Positions 16,911 through 25,086 of a stretch of 64,000 nucleotides of DNA are shown in pieces. The DNA comes from Planctomycetota bacterium. Its GTDB lineage: Bacteria > Planctomycetota > J058 > JAJDCP01. The notes beneath the pieces are model-generated. The model was not told the DNA's origin and made no database searches. It was given only the letters and a program-made list of their open reading frames with translations. A program made the position numbers and the translations under genes. The stretch is from NCBI GenBank assembly GCA_029260765.1, contig JAJDCP010000047.1, positions 1 through 64,000 of the forward strand, read 5' to 3'. Within the stretch, counting starts at the first letter, position 1. Every line of letters begins with the position of its first letter.

Positions 16911-19900
16911 TCAGCGCCCCCCACGCCCGTCGATGAGGACGATCCCGGCCCAGGCACGAGGGGCGAAGCGCTCCGGATCGCCAGAAGCGATGAACTCACG
17001 CTGCACTCTGGTCAGGGCAACTTCCGCCTCTTCCCCATCCAGGACCAGCTCATAGAAGCGCCGCATCAAGAGACGGGTCGCCTGGTCGCCCACGGGCCAG
17101 AGGCTCATCACGACCTTTCCGGCCCCGGCCCGCAAGAAAGCCTCCGCCAGACTCCCAGTCCCGTCTCCGTTCTGGACCTCACCGACACCCGTCTCGCAGG
17201 CGGAGAGGACGACGAGCTGCGTCCCGTACAAGGGGAGGCCGAGCACCTCGAGGGCCGTCAAACGCCCGTCGGAATCCGCAGTTGCCTCGCGGTTCGCACC
17301 CGCCAGCGCCAGGCCACACTGGAGCAGCGGGTCGCCCGCGGCTGCGCCTGTTGCCGCTGGTCGGCGGACTGCTACCTGCAGGCCCGACTCGAAGGACCGG
17401 GCTTCGGAGCGCTCGCTGGGCAGGAAGAAGCCGTGGGTCGCCAGGTGCAGGATTCCGGGCTGGGACGCCTCGATCATCAGGGCGAGGCTGTCCTCGCTGG
17501 CTGCCGTCCCGCTCAACTGGTGGATGGGCAGACCGGCCTCGCGCATGAGCGCTGCGACCGCCGCGGCTTCCCGAGCGGCTCCAGGCAGGGAGGCAAAGCC
17601 CTGCTCTCCCGTGATCTCACCATAGTCGGGCGAGCCGAGCACCAGCGCGCCCGTGCCTGCTTCGCCAGCAGCGTCGGCGTCGCTGACGAGCTCCCGTGCC
17701 GAGGGGATGCGCAGGAGTTGCAGCTCCTCGCACAGCCAAGTGCCATCGGGAGTCATCAAGGCTCCGAAGGGAAGGAGGTGGAGCTGTCCATCCGGAGCGA
17801 GGCAGACACGCTCGACCTCGCTGCCGAGACTGCGTTGGATGGGAGCCCAGAGCGTGTCGTAGAGCGCCCGTGCCTCCCTTTCGAGGACCCTGCTCACCGG
17901 ACCGCGCCCTTCAAGGCTGCGCCGGTAGGCGGTGACCTGGGCATCCATCACCGCGGCGGGGCCTAAATCGACCAGCTCGAGCTGTTTGCTGCCACCCCCG
18001 ACGAGAACATAGGCCGCGTAGTGCCAGGTATGGAGCTGAGAAGCTGCGCCGTCCTTGTTCACGTAAGCAGCGATCTCGACCAGGGCCTCACCCTCCCCGA
18101 GCTCCTGACCCAGCCGACGCGTCAGGCTCCGCCAGTCAGTCAGGCCCGGACGGTCGCCACGGGTGCTCCATGCGAGTTGTTGTTCCAGCTCAGCGATCTG
18201 GACGGAGAGGGACAGAAGCTCTTGAGGCTCGAAGGCGCCAGCGATCCCTTGGGGCGACCCGGCGCATCGCAGGTTTGCGTAGCGCTGGCGCAGTTGCCTG
18301 AGTGCAGCGATGAGCTGGCGGGTCTGGGGATCCGCAGAATCCTCCAGTGCGGCCAGCCGCTCGACCTGAGTCGCGATCCGCAGCAGCAAGCCCTTGCGCC
18401 ACAACACCTGTTCGAAGGCCGTCTCGAGCGCGACGCGTCCCTGGATCGCGGCGCTCATGACATGCCAGACCGCGTCGTCGGCCCAGTCATTGTCTGCGAG
18501 AAAGGCCCCTCGATGGGGCCGCGGCATGCCGGTCAAAGTCGACTCGAGCCAGTGTCCCGCGCTGCGGGAGGAGACGAGGAAGAGGGAGTCCGCTTCGGCT
18601 GCACGCCCCAGGTCCTCCAGCAGGTGAGCCAGTGAAAACAGACTCCGCAGCGTGGCCGGATGGACGTCGCCGAGCAGGCGCCGGCTCAGGGCGACGCCCT
18701 CGCTCCACAGCTCTTCGGCCTCCTCCAAGCGCTCCTGTTGCAGGTAGACCTGCCCGAGAGTGTTCAGGCTCCTGAGGGTATCGAGGTGCTCGCTACCCAG
18801 GACGCGACGCTGCCTTTCCAGACACTCTTCGGCAAAGGACTCCGCGAGCTCGATCCTGCCCATTCGCAGGTGCATGAGGGCCACATTGCCCAGGCTCGTC
18901 AGCGAGTCTGGATGCTCCTCGCCCAGGATGGCGAGGCTCAGCTCGAGGCCCTCTTGGTGGCAGCTCAATGCCTCCTCATCGCGCCCCTGGGATTCGTAGA
19001 CAAGGGCGAGGTTGTTCAGGCTCTGCAGGCTGTCGGGATGCTCCAGACCAAAAAGACGCAGCCTCCCTTCATGGCACACCGACAGGAGCAGCTCGGCCTC
19101 TTCGTAGCGTCCCTGCGAAGAATAGAAGACGGCGAGGTCGCTCATGCCGGTCAGGGTATACGGGTGCTCGCCCAGGGCCTGGATCAGGGACTCGAGGTTT
19201 TCGACGTAGAGGTGTTCGGCCTCCTCGTAGCGACCTCTTTCCGCCAGCAGGGTCGCCAGGGACAGGCGGTTGACCAGGGTGTCTGGATGCTCGGGACCGA
19301 AGGCCTCCGAACGCAGAGCGATGCCCTGAACAAAGAGCTCTTCAGCCTCCCCATAGCGGCCCTGCAGCTTGCGCAGCTGAGCCAGTTCCGTCAAGAGGGC
19401 CAGCGTGTTGGGGTCCGTCAGCCCGAACAGGCGCTGCGCGTCGTCTAGACAAGCCAGCAACAGTGACTCGGCCTCCGACAGGCGCCCCTGGGCGAGGTAC
19501 ATGGCAGCGATGCTCCCGCGGCTGCCCAGGGTCTCGGCGTGCTCTGGACCGAGCTGCCGCTGTCTGTGCTCGAGACATGTGACAAACAGGGACTCCGCTT
19601 CCTTGAAGCGCCCTTGCGCCGCGCTGAGAGAGGCCAGGTCGTGCAGGCAGATCAAGGTCAGGGGATGGGAGGCGCCGAGGGAGGTGCGTCGGAGCTCGAG
19701 GCACTGCTCGGCGAGCTGACGCGCCTCGTGAAGGCGGCCCTGGGAGCTGCGCAGCGTGCCCAGGTTGATCAGGCCCATCACAGTGATGGGGTCCGCCTCG
19801 CCATGGATCCGCAAGCTGAGCTCGACACCATGCTCGAGCAGGGCCTCCGCCTCCGAGTAGCGACCCAGGTCCTTGTACAGGATCGCCAGGCCATTGAGGC

Positions 19901-20918
19901 TCTGCAGGGTGTCGGGATGGGCGGCGCCAAGCAGCTGCCGTCGCTGCTCGAGCGACTCGATGAAGCGGGGCTCCGCAGCTGCGAAGCGACCCTGGACGAA
20001 GTCGAGCCAGGCGATGTAGTAGTGGCTCCTCAGGGTGTGGGGATGGCTGTCTCCGTACATGCGCTGACGCAGGGCGTAGCACTTGCTGGTGAGCGCCTCC
20101 GCCTCTTCGAAGCGGCCGAGCTCGATGTAGAGCTCACCCAGGTTGCCGAGGTTGATCAAACTGTCAGGATGCTCTTCACCGAAGAGCTCGAGACCCAACT
20201 CCAGGCACTCGACCCAAAGGAGCTCCGCCTCTTTGTAGCGACCGAGGTTCTGGCAACGCTGCCCCTGGCGGTTCAGGGTGTACATCAGCTGTGGATGGGT
20301 GTCGCCGTAAAGCTGCCGTGTCAGCTCGAGTTGCTCTGCGAAGAGGGGATCCGCGCGCTCGTTGTGTCCCATCGAATCGTAGAGCACAGCGAGGTCGTAG
20401 ATGTCCATGATCGTGTCCGGGGACGCGTCCCCGTAAACCTCGCGACGCAGCGCGAGGCCCTCGAGGTAGAGCGCTTCCGCCTCCTCGTAGAGGCCCTGGT
20501 CCGCGTGGAGCTCTGCCAGTTGCCTCAGGGCTACAATCGTCGCCGAGTGCCGATCGCCGAACAGGCGGCGGGAGGTTTCGAGAAACTCCGAGAACAGGCT
20601 CTCGGCCTCGTCGAAGCGCTGCTGCAGGCGGTACAGGTGGGCGAGGTTGTTCAGGCTGTCCCAGCGTGTTCGGCTCGCCTCGTCCAGGTGGGCGCGGGCG
20701 GCTACCAGCGTCTCCTCCGCGAGCGCGATGGCCTCGTCCAGCTCGCCGGACGAGTAGAGCTCGAAGGCCCTGTCGTTGCGCGCCCCGATCCCACGCTCGG
20801 TGGTCGCGTCCTGGGCAAAGACAGCCCCTGTCGCGAGCAGGGAGCTGAGCAGAAACATGAGGAGTCTCGCTGGATTGCGGGTCTGCGGCGGGTCGTCGGG
20901 CAAAGAGATTCGTGCCAC
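16911..20918 (-). CDS. Exported TPR-CHAT protein (caspase-like cysteine protease)
   Basis: CHAT domains are clan CD (caspase/HetF-related) cysteine proteases. Start chosen at GTG 20918, preceded by GGAGGA at 5 bp; it gives a 1335-residue protein with a signal peptide (RLLMFLLSSLLATGAVFAQ). Frames open further upstream lack an SD. Residues about 45-810 are some 17-18 TPRs of the 42-residue kinesin-light-chain type, each with a G(R/L)xxEAE core and a HPDTL turn. A helical linker follows, then the CHAT domain at about 1020-1335 with catalytic His about 1162 (HLATHGFF) and Cys about 1241 (LSACETGVG). Both catalytic residues are present, so it is probably active. In other systems TPR-CHAT proteases are switched on by a partner that binds the TPRs; the signal peptide here places this one outside the cytoplasm. 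No substrate gene such as gasdermin is adjacent. Confidence 0.9.
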   Translation of the reverse strand: MARISLPDDPPQTRNPARLLMFLLSSLLATGAVFAQDATTERGIGARNDRAFELYSSGELDEAIALAEETLVAARAHLDEASRTRWDSLNNLAHLYRLQQRFDEAESLFSEFLETSRRLFGDRHSATIVALRQLAELHADQGLYEEAEALYLEGLALRREVYGDASPDTIMDIYDLAVLYDSMGHNERADPLFAEQLELTRQLYGDTHPQLMYTLNRQGQRCQNLGRYKEAELLWVECLELGLELFGEEHPDSLINLGNLGELYIELGRFEEAEALTSKCYALRQRMYGDSHPHTLRSHYYIAWLDFVQGRFAAAEPRFIESLEQRRQLLGAAHPDTLQSLNGLAILYKDLGRYSEAEALLEHGVELSLRIHGEADPITVMGLINLGTLRSSQGRLHEARQLAEQCLELRRTSLGASHPLTLICLHDLASLSAAQGRFKEAESLFVTCLEHRQRQLGPEHAETLGSRGSIAAMYLAQGRLSEAESLLLACLDDAQRLFGLTDPNTLALLTELAQLRKLQGRYGEAEELFVQGIALRSEAFGPEHPDTLVNRLSLATLLAERGRYEEAEHLYVENLESLIQALGEHPYTLTGMSDLAVFYSSQGRYEEAELLLSVCHEGRLRLFGLEHPDSLQSLNNLALVYESQGRDEEALSCHQEGLELSLAILGEEHPDSLTSLGNVALMHLRMGRIELAESFAEECLERQRRVLGSEHLDTLRSLNTLGQVYLQQERLEEAEELWSEGVALSRRLLGDVHPATLRSLFSLAHLLEDLGRAAEADSLFLVSSRSAGHWLESTLTGMPRPHRGAFLADNDWADDAVWHVMSAAIQGRVALETAFEQVLWRKGLLLRIATQVERLAALEDSADPQTRQLIAALRQLRQRYANLRCAGSPQGIAGAFEPQELLSLSVQIAELEQQLAWSTRGDRPGLTDWRSLTRRLGQELGEGEALVEIAAYVNKDGAASQLHTWHYAAYVLVGGGSKQLELVDLGPAAVMDAQVTAYRRSLEGRGPVSRVLEREARALYDTLWAPIQRSLGSEVERVCLAPDGQLHLLPFGALMTPDGTWLCEELQLLRIPSARELVSDADAAGEAGTGALVLGSPDYGEITGEQGFASLPGAAREAAAVAALMREAGLPIHQLSGTAASEDSLALMIEASQPGILHLATHGFFLPSERSEARSFESGLQVAVRRPAATGAAAGDPLLQCGLALAGANREATADSDGRLTALEVLGLPLYGTQLVVLSACETGVGEVQNGDGTGSLAEAFLRAGAGKVVMSLWPVGDQATRLLMRRFYELVLDGEEAEVALTRVQREFIASGDPERFAPRAWAGIVLIDGRGGR

Positions 20919-21282
20919 GGGAATCCTCCAGAAGGGCACTCTGGGCTGCTGATGGGATACTTGGCAGTGTAGCACAGTCACGAGCTATGTATCCGGGTCG
21001 GACCAAGCTGACGACGAGCATGATCTGCGCTCTCGCTGGACGGCTCCGAGCCCTCTAGCCTGGGCTGCCGTGTCCTCCCCCGTCCCGAGGGGCGCAGGGA
21101 GAGCCAGAGGCTCCGCAGGACCTGCCGCCGAGGAGCATGTCGCCTGGCGTTCAACCTCGCTGTTGTGGGCGCGCTTGGCCACCTGCCGAGACAAAAAAAT
21201 GATCACTGGACGCAACGATCTGTCCGGCCTATCGTTGGCAGACAAAATCATGTCACTGCCTCCACAACACCGAGGAAGAAGT
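20919..21282. other. Divergent intergenic region
   Basis: Lies between the CHAT gene (minus) and the EF-hand gene (plus) and should hold both promoters. An A-rich patch occurs at 21187-21200. No gene is supported; frames upstream of 21283 read as low-complexity non-coding sequence. Confidence 0.45.
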
Positions 21283-22326
21283 ATGAAGACCATCGTCACG
21301 CTGCTCGCCCTCGCCTGTGCACTGGTTGCTCAGGCGAAGGCGCAGGAAAATCCTCTCGCCGGGGGAGTCGAAGCGATCCTGGCACGCTGCGACACCGACG
21401 GGAACGGGCAGATCGGCCTCGAGGAGATCGCCGCCCTCATCGACAAGATGGACGGGGAAAGGGCCGCGGCCGAAACTGCCGAAGCGCTCGCCGCGATCGA
21501 CACCAGCTATCGAGACCTCTTGAGCTTCGAGCTCTTCCTCGGTGCAGACGCCAACGACGACCTGGCCGCGACACGCGACGAGCTGCAGGTCTTTGTCGAG
21601 CTGCTCTCCGGGGATCCCGAGGCGCTGTCCCTTTCAGCGGCCGACTGCGAGGTTCTCGCCCGCCAGCTGATCGAGAGCACATGGCTGGCAATCTGCCAGA
21701 AGCTCGGTCTGGAGGTCAACGGCGCCGTGGCCCTGGCACGCTTCATCGAGTTGATGGTCTTTGACGGCGACTACACAGTGGAGCGTTTCCATGCCGATTT
21801 CGCCCAGTCCGATGCCAACGGCGACGCCGCGCTGGACAAGCTCGAAGTCATCACCTTCGAAACTCTGCGCCACCTGTGGCGTTTCGGCGTCGCTGGCGAA
21901 GGAGCGACCGCGACAGGCGGCGGGAGCCGCAGCGAGTTCTTGTACAAAGCGGGTCGGGTGATCACCCACAAGAACATCACCAGGATGGGCGCAGACGAGA
22001 TCGTGTCCTTCACCCGCCAAGAGGTTGTAGCGGCCGATGCACGCATGGCCACGGTCCGACACAGCGCCTTGGATGAGGACATGACCCCGCTCATTGACGG
22101 CATGGAGATGCAGCTGCCCAACATCGCCGACGCCCACCTCCGGGGCTCCTACTCGAAAGAGGCCGGCTGGACGGCAGAGACGATCACCGTGCCCGCGGGC
22201 ACCTTCGAGTGCTTCAGGATGGAGGCGATGGGAACGAAGACCTGGATGAGCGCGATCTATCCGGGTCTGGTCGTCAAGATGGAAAGCGCCATGACGGCTC
22301 AGGTCCTGGTTGAGTTCAAAGACTGA
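21283..22326 (+). CDS. Exported EF-hand calcium-binding protein
   Basis: Start at ATG 21283 with AGGAAG at 6 bp, immediately giving a signal peptide (MKTIVTLLALACALVAQAKA). The mature protein of about 327 residues carries a canonical EF-hand loop near residue 37 (DTDGNGQIGLEE), a second weaker loop near 88 (DANDDLAATRDE) and a third near 185 (SDANGDAALDKL). The C-terminal 120 residues form a beta-rich domain (TITVPAGTFECFRMEAMG) similar in style to outer-membrane lipid-binding or DUF3108-type domains. Function is probably Ca-dependent binding outside the cytoplasm; no enzyme motif was found. EF-hand exported proteins are especially common in Planctomycetota. It is monocistronic. Confidence 0.82.
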   Translation: MKTIVTLLALACALVAQAKAQENPLAGGVEAILARCDTDGNGQIGLEEIAALIDKMDGERAAAETAEALAAIDTSYRDLLSFELFLGADANDDLAATRDELQVFVELLSGDPEALSLSAADCEVLARQLIESTWLAICQKLGLEVNGAVALARFIELMVFDGDYTVERFHADFAQSDANGDAALDKLEVITFETLRHLWRFGVAGEGATATGGGSRSEFLYKAGRVITHKNITRMGADEIVSFTRQEVVAADARMATVRHSALDEDMTPLIDGMEMQLPNIADAHLRGSYSKEAGWTAETITVPAGTFECFRMEAMGTKTWMSAIYPGLVVKMESAMTAQVLVEFKD

Positions 22327-22426
22327 GAGTGTCTGGGAATCTCAAGAGACCGCCGCTTGTAGCAACGATCTCGAACGCTCCACCGAAGACTCCGCACGGG
22401 CGCTGCGCTCGTCCGCTGCGGGTGCC

Positions 22427-22790
22427 CCCCCCAGGCCAGGCAGCGAAGCCGCGGGCCAGACGGCGACGGCCAGACCGCTCAAGAAGAAGCATGCGGCCGC
22501 CCAGGCACAACGCCGGTCCAGGCGCACCGCCCCCCTCACGGTGGCCGCGAAGAACACCGCCGTCTCCGGGCCCAGAGCTTGCTGCAACGGCACTCCGTGG
22601 CACAGGGCGATCAGCCGGCGCAGGAACAGGCTGCCGAACTCGTGATCAAGCACCCGACGAGCCAGCCTGCGGACAGACCCCAGCCAGCGATCCCTGAGCC
22701 TTGTCGATCAGCGTGCCTGCACCATCCAGGAAGACAAGCAGACTGCTGCCTTCCGCTCATGGAGTGGCCGTCAACGGGCGGCCTGGGAGG
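22427..22790 (-). pseudogene. Fossil of a Ser/Thr kinase gene: membrane C-terminus joined to its upstream region
   Basis: The minus strand reads FGSLFLRRLIALCHGVPLQQ and later WAAACFFLSGLAVAVWP, nearly the same as the C-terminal membrane domain of the kinase at 26614-28452 (FGSLFLHRLIALWHGVPLQQ, WAAACFFLSGLVIAVWP). Directly upstream lies GWGLSAGWL, also from that kinase but with about 40 intervening residues missing. Beyond that, 22701-22786 matches the DNA just upstream of the kinase start (28471-28556). So a second copy of the gene with its leader existed here and lost nearly all of its coding region. The leader part overlaps the stop codon of the neighbouring gene at 22771. Confidence 0.85.
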
Positions 22791-23808
22791 CCTCCAGCTC
22801 GGATGCGAAGTGGCTGCGCAGGCTTGTGCCCTCGCCAGCCTTTTCCCAGGCCACGACCGCCAGGTCATACAGCCGCACCGCCAGCGCGGGCCGGCCGCGC
22901 CGCTCGGCGTACCAGGCCTGAAGCAGGGTCTCGGCGGCGAAGCTCAGCCCACCGCGAGCCCGATGCTCGGCGCGGTCGGCGTAGGACTTGACGCCTCCGG
23001 CGATACGCGCGAAGCAGGCGTCTTCGAAACGCAGATCTTCGACCGCGGGCAGAAAGGGCAGCTCGACGCCGTCGACCAACACCTTCTCGCTGCCCTCTTC
23101 GAAGTGTAGCTGCTGCAAGCGGTCACAGAAGACTTCATACTGCCCGTCCTCGTGCGCCAACACCCACGCGTCGATCACCGTCGGTCGGCCGAGACCATCG
23201 CTCCCGACCTCGTACTCTGTCGTTTTGACGCGGACCCTCTGCAGTCCCTCGAGGGCAGGCACCAGCTCGCCTAGCTGCTTGTCGAGCCGCTTGCGCAGAC
23301 GGCCAAAGCGATGCCACGAGCCCAGCACCCTGCGCTGTTCGGCCAACCAGACGTGCTCGGGATACACGTCCTGGAGTCGATCGAGCGCCTCGGGCACGTC
23401 GGGTTCGGCGTCGAGGCGCTGCAGAAAGGCGAAGTAGCGGCGAGTCTGGGCGAGCAGGTCCCCCTGATCGTGCTCCTCCAGCAGAGCTTCGATGCTGGCG
23501 TCTTCCAGCCCATCGAGCAGCGCCGGCTCGTCGATAGTTACAGCGCGTCCCACACAGGCGAAGAACACCGAAAGTGGTCCCTCCGTCAATTCCGCCAGAG
23601 CCCGCCCGGCGCGAGGCAGGTCATCGCTGGCAGGATGGCGACGGCTCCAGACCTTGAAGAAGATGATCGCCTGGGCGTCGGGCCCCGAGCGCTGCCAGAG
23701 ATCGCCCAACTTCAACAGCCAACGCGTGACCTGCTCGCTGGGTGGCGTCTCCTGGGCAGAAGCGGGTACCAGGCAGAGCAGGCAGAAGACCGCAAACATA
23801 CGACGCAT
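22771..23808 (-). CDS. Exported protein of unknown function
   Basis: Start at ATG 23808 with GGAGG at 7 bp. The 345-residue protein begins with a signal peptide (MRRMFAVFCLLCLVPASAQ). The rest is mainly helical and rich in Leu, Glu and Arg, with TPR-like helical pairs at both ends (WLLKLGDLWQRSG near 30, LLQAWYAERRGRPALAVRLY near 300). A central part (about 180-270) has more strands. No catalytic motif or family was recognised. Its last codons fall in a repeat shared with the region upstream of the kinase at 28452, so its 3' end may have been altered by that duplication. It is divergent from the papain-like gene. Confidence 0.72.
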   Translation of the reverse strand: MRRMFAVFCLLCLVPASAQETPPSEQVTRWLLKLGDLWQRSGPDAQAIIFFKVWSRRHPASDDLPRAGRALAELTEGPLSVFFACVGRAVTIDEPALLDGLEDASIEALLEEHDQGDLLAQTRRYFAFLQRLDAEPDVPEALDRLQDVYPEHVWLAEQRRVLGSWHRFGRLRKRLDKQLGELVPALEGLQRVRVKTTEYEVGSDGLGRPTVIDAWVLAHEDGQYEVFCDRLQQLHFEEGSEKVLVDGVELPFLPAVEDLRFEDACFARIAGGVKSYADRAEHRARGGLSFAAETLLQAWYAERRGRPALAVRLYDLAVVAWEKAGEGTSLRSHFASELEASQAAR

Positions 23809-24128
23809 CAGTGAACCTCCAAAGTGCCCTGCCTCGAGCAGTGGCGCCACGCCACAACCGCGCGCTGCCGGGGAACGGGAGCCCCAGGGAGAGCTCGTGT
23901 ATAGATCAAGCCCAGCAGGCCCACCATCGCAGGGCCGTCCAGCCCCTGCCAGAGCCTGTTCCGGTCCAAGCGCCGAGCCAGGCCTCGCCGCCTGCGGGGC
24001 GGAGCGGCCGACGCCAAGAGTCCGCCGGCCTGCCCATGAGCCTGCGCGCCCTGTGGCTCGCAAGAAAACCCGCCTGAAGTCGACTCTCGCAGGGTACCAT
24101 CATTCCCATACTGACGGAGAGCCGCGCC
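23809..24128. other. Divergent intergenic region
   Basis: Separates the exported protein gene (minus) from the papain-like gene (plus). No gene or repeat was recognised; some frames are open but show no family resemblance. Confidence 0.45.
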
Positions 24129-24617
24129 ATGGTCATCATCAACCAACTGCAAGGTCTGTACTCCAGGCGGGAATACCAGCTCATGAGCCGCGCTGAGTAC
24201 TTCGCGATCGCGAATGCAGCGCACGACATCTCCACCGCTTGGGGCAGGGTGACCCGCAGCAGGATCAATCACGGGCTGACGGTCGGCTGTGGGGGCGAGG
24301 CCACGCAGGTGATCAACATCCTGATGGGCCGCTGCTCAGCGACGACCAAAGAGCACTTCTCCATCTGTCGCTTGTCGGGGTACGGAACGGCCCTGGGGGC
24401 CACGGCACACGTGGTCACGATGATCCTGCCCTACTACCACGTCACCAACCACAGGAAGAAGAGCTCGGGCACGCGCAGCACCGCCTTTGCGTCGAACTGG
24501 GGTCTGGTGCTCGACACCTGGTGGTACAACGCGGGCTTCGACAAGCGGGTCTACTCGCTAGCGCAGTTCAAGTCCGGTTATGGCCGCAGCCTCAACTGGT
24601 CCCCCTACTCGGGTTGA
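24129..24617 (+). CDS. Small papain-like (Cys-His-Asp) protein, candidate deamidase/protease effector
   Basis: The 162-residue protein has the spacing of a papain-fold cysteine enzyme: C54 in GLTVGCGGEATQV at a helix start, H94 in GATAHVVTMIL at a strand start, and D129 in NWGLVLDTWW. This C-(G)E ... H ... (D)xW pattern is shared by several bacterial effector cysteine proteases and glutamine deamidases (YopT/OspI-like and related toxin domains). There is no signal peptide. The ATG at 24129 follows a GGAGAG motif (spacing about 6). It is a single gene; an immunity partner is not obvious. The family match is by motif spacing only. It could be a benign transglutaminase-like enzyme. Confidence 0.55.
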   Translation: MVIINQLQGLYSRREYQLMSRAEYFAIANAAHDISTAWGRVTRSRINHGLTVGCGGEATQVINILMGRCSATTKEHFSICRLSGYGTALGATAHVVTMILPYYHVTNHRKKSSGTRSTAFASNWGLVLDTWWYNAGFDKRVYSLAQFKSGYGRSLNWSPYSG

Positions 24618-25086
24618 GCGGCAGCGCGCGGCTCGCGAACGCTGGCTTTCCCCTTCAGTTGGCTCCCGTCCGGGGCAGGACAGTGTTGTGTCTGCTGCGA
24701 CGGCCAAGAATTGCATCCGCGGGCATGGACGGCAGCCGCTGTGCGCGCGCCCAGGCCAGACAGAGAGACCGCGGGCCAGACGGCGATGACCAGCATCCGC
24801 GTCGACCAGGGCCCGTTCGACGTTTACGAGCTTGTCGATCCGGCGGCACCCCCCACCAACGGACTGAAGCTGCCGCACCAGACCGCTCTGCGGGTCGGCT
24901 CGCAGCCGGATTTTTTGAACCAGGGCAGCCCAGCCGGCTGCCGCCCTCTCGATCCAGTGGGGGCGCGTCGGCCCGCTCCAACTCCGACCCGACCTGCAGA
25001 AAAGCGGGCCGCGTGCTACAACACAGGGCAGGCGCGGTCCGCGGGGCGATCTTCCAAGCTTCCAGCGCCCGCGGGAGGGAACGACC
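24618..25086. other. Intergenic stretch with a short kinase-derived repeat
   Basis: Contains a piece of the kinase C-terminal sequence at 24741-24793 (separate entry). From 24786 a plus-strand frame reads protein-like for about 45 residues (MTSIRVDQGPFDVYELVDPA) but then runs on into the next gene in another frame, so at best it is a broken gene start. Nothing else was seen. Confidence 0.4.
24741..24793 (-). repeat. Third, short copy of the kinase C-terminal sequence
   Basis: The minus strand reads LVIAVWPAVSLSGLG, the same as LVIAVWPAASLPGLG near the end of the kinase at 26614-28452; the DNA matches 26662-26706 with few differences. No more of the gene is present. Together with the fossil at 22427-22790 it makes three copies within 4 kb. 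Confidence 0.75.

Noticed and set aside
16911..20918. CHAT protease as part of a CRISPR (Craspase) or gasdermin system
   Set aside because: No Cas7-11-like or gasdermin-like gene in the window, and this protein has a signal peptide.
19539..20972. 477-codon plus-strand frame opposite the CHAT-TPR gene
   Set aside because: Its apparent repeats are the reverse-strand image of the TPR repeats.
11500..24617. A complete type VI or contractile injection system
   Set aside because: No sheath, tube, baseplate, spike or ATPase genes were seen; only effector-like proteins.
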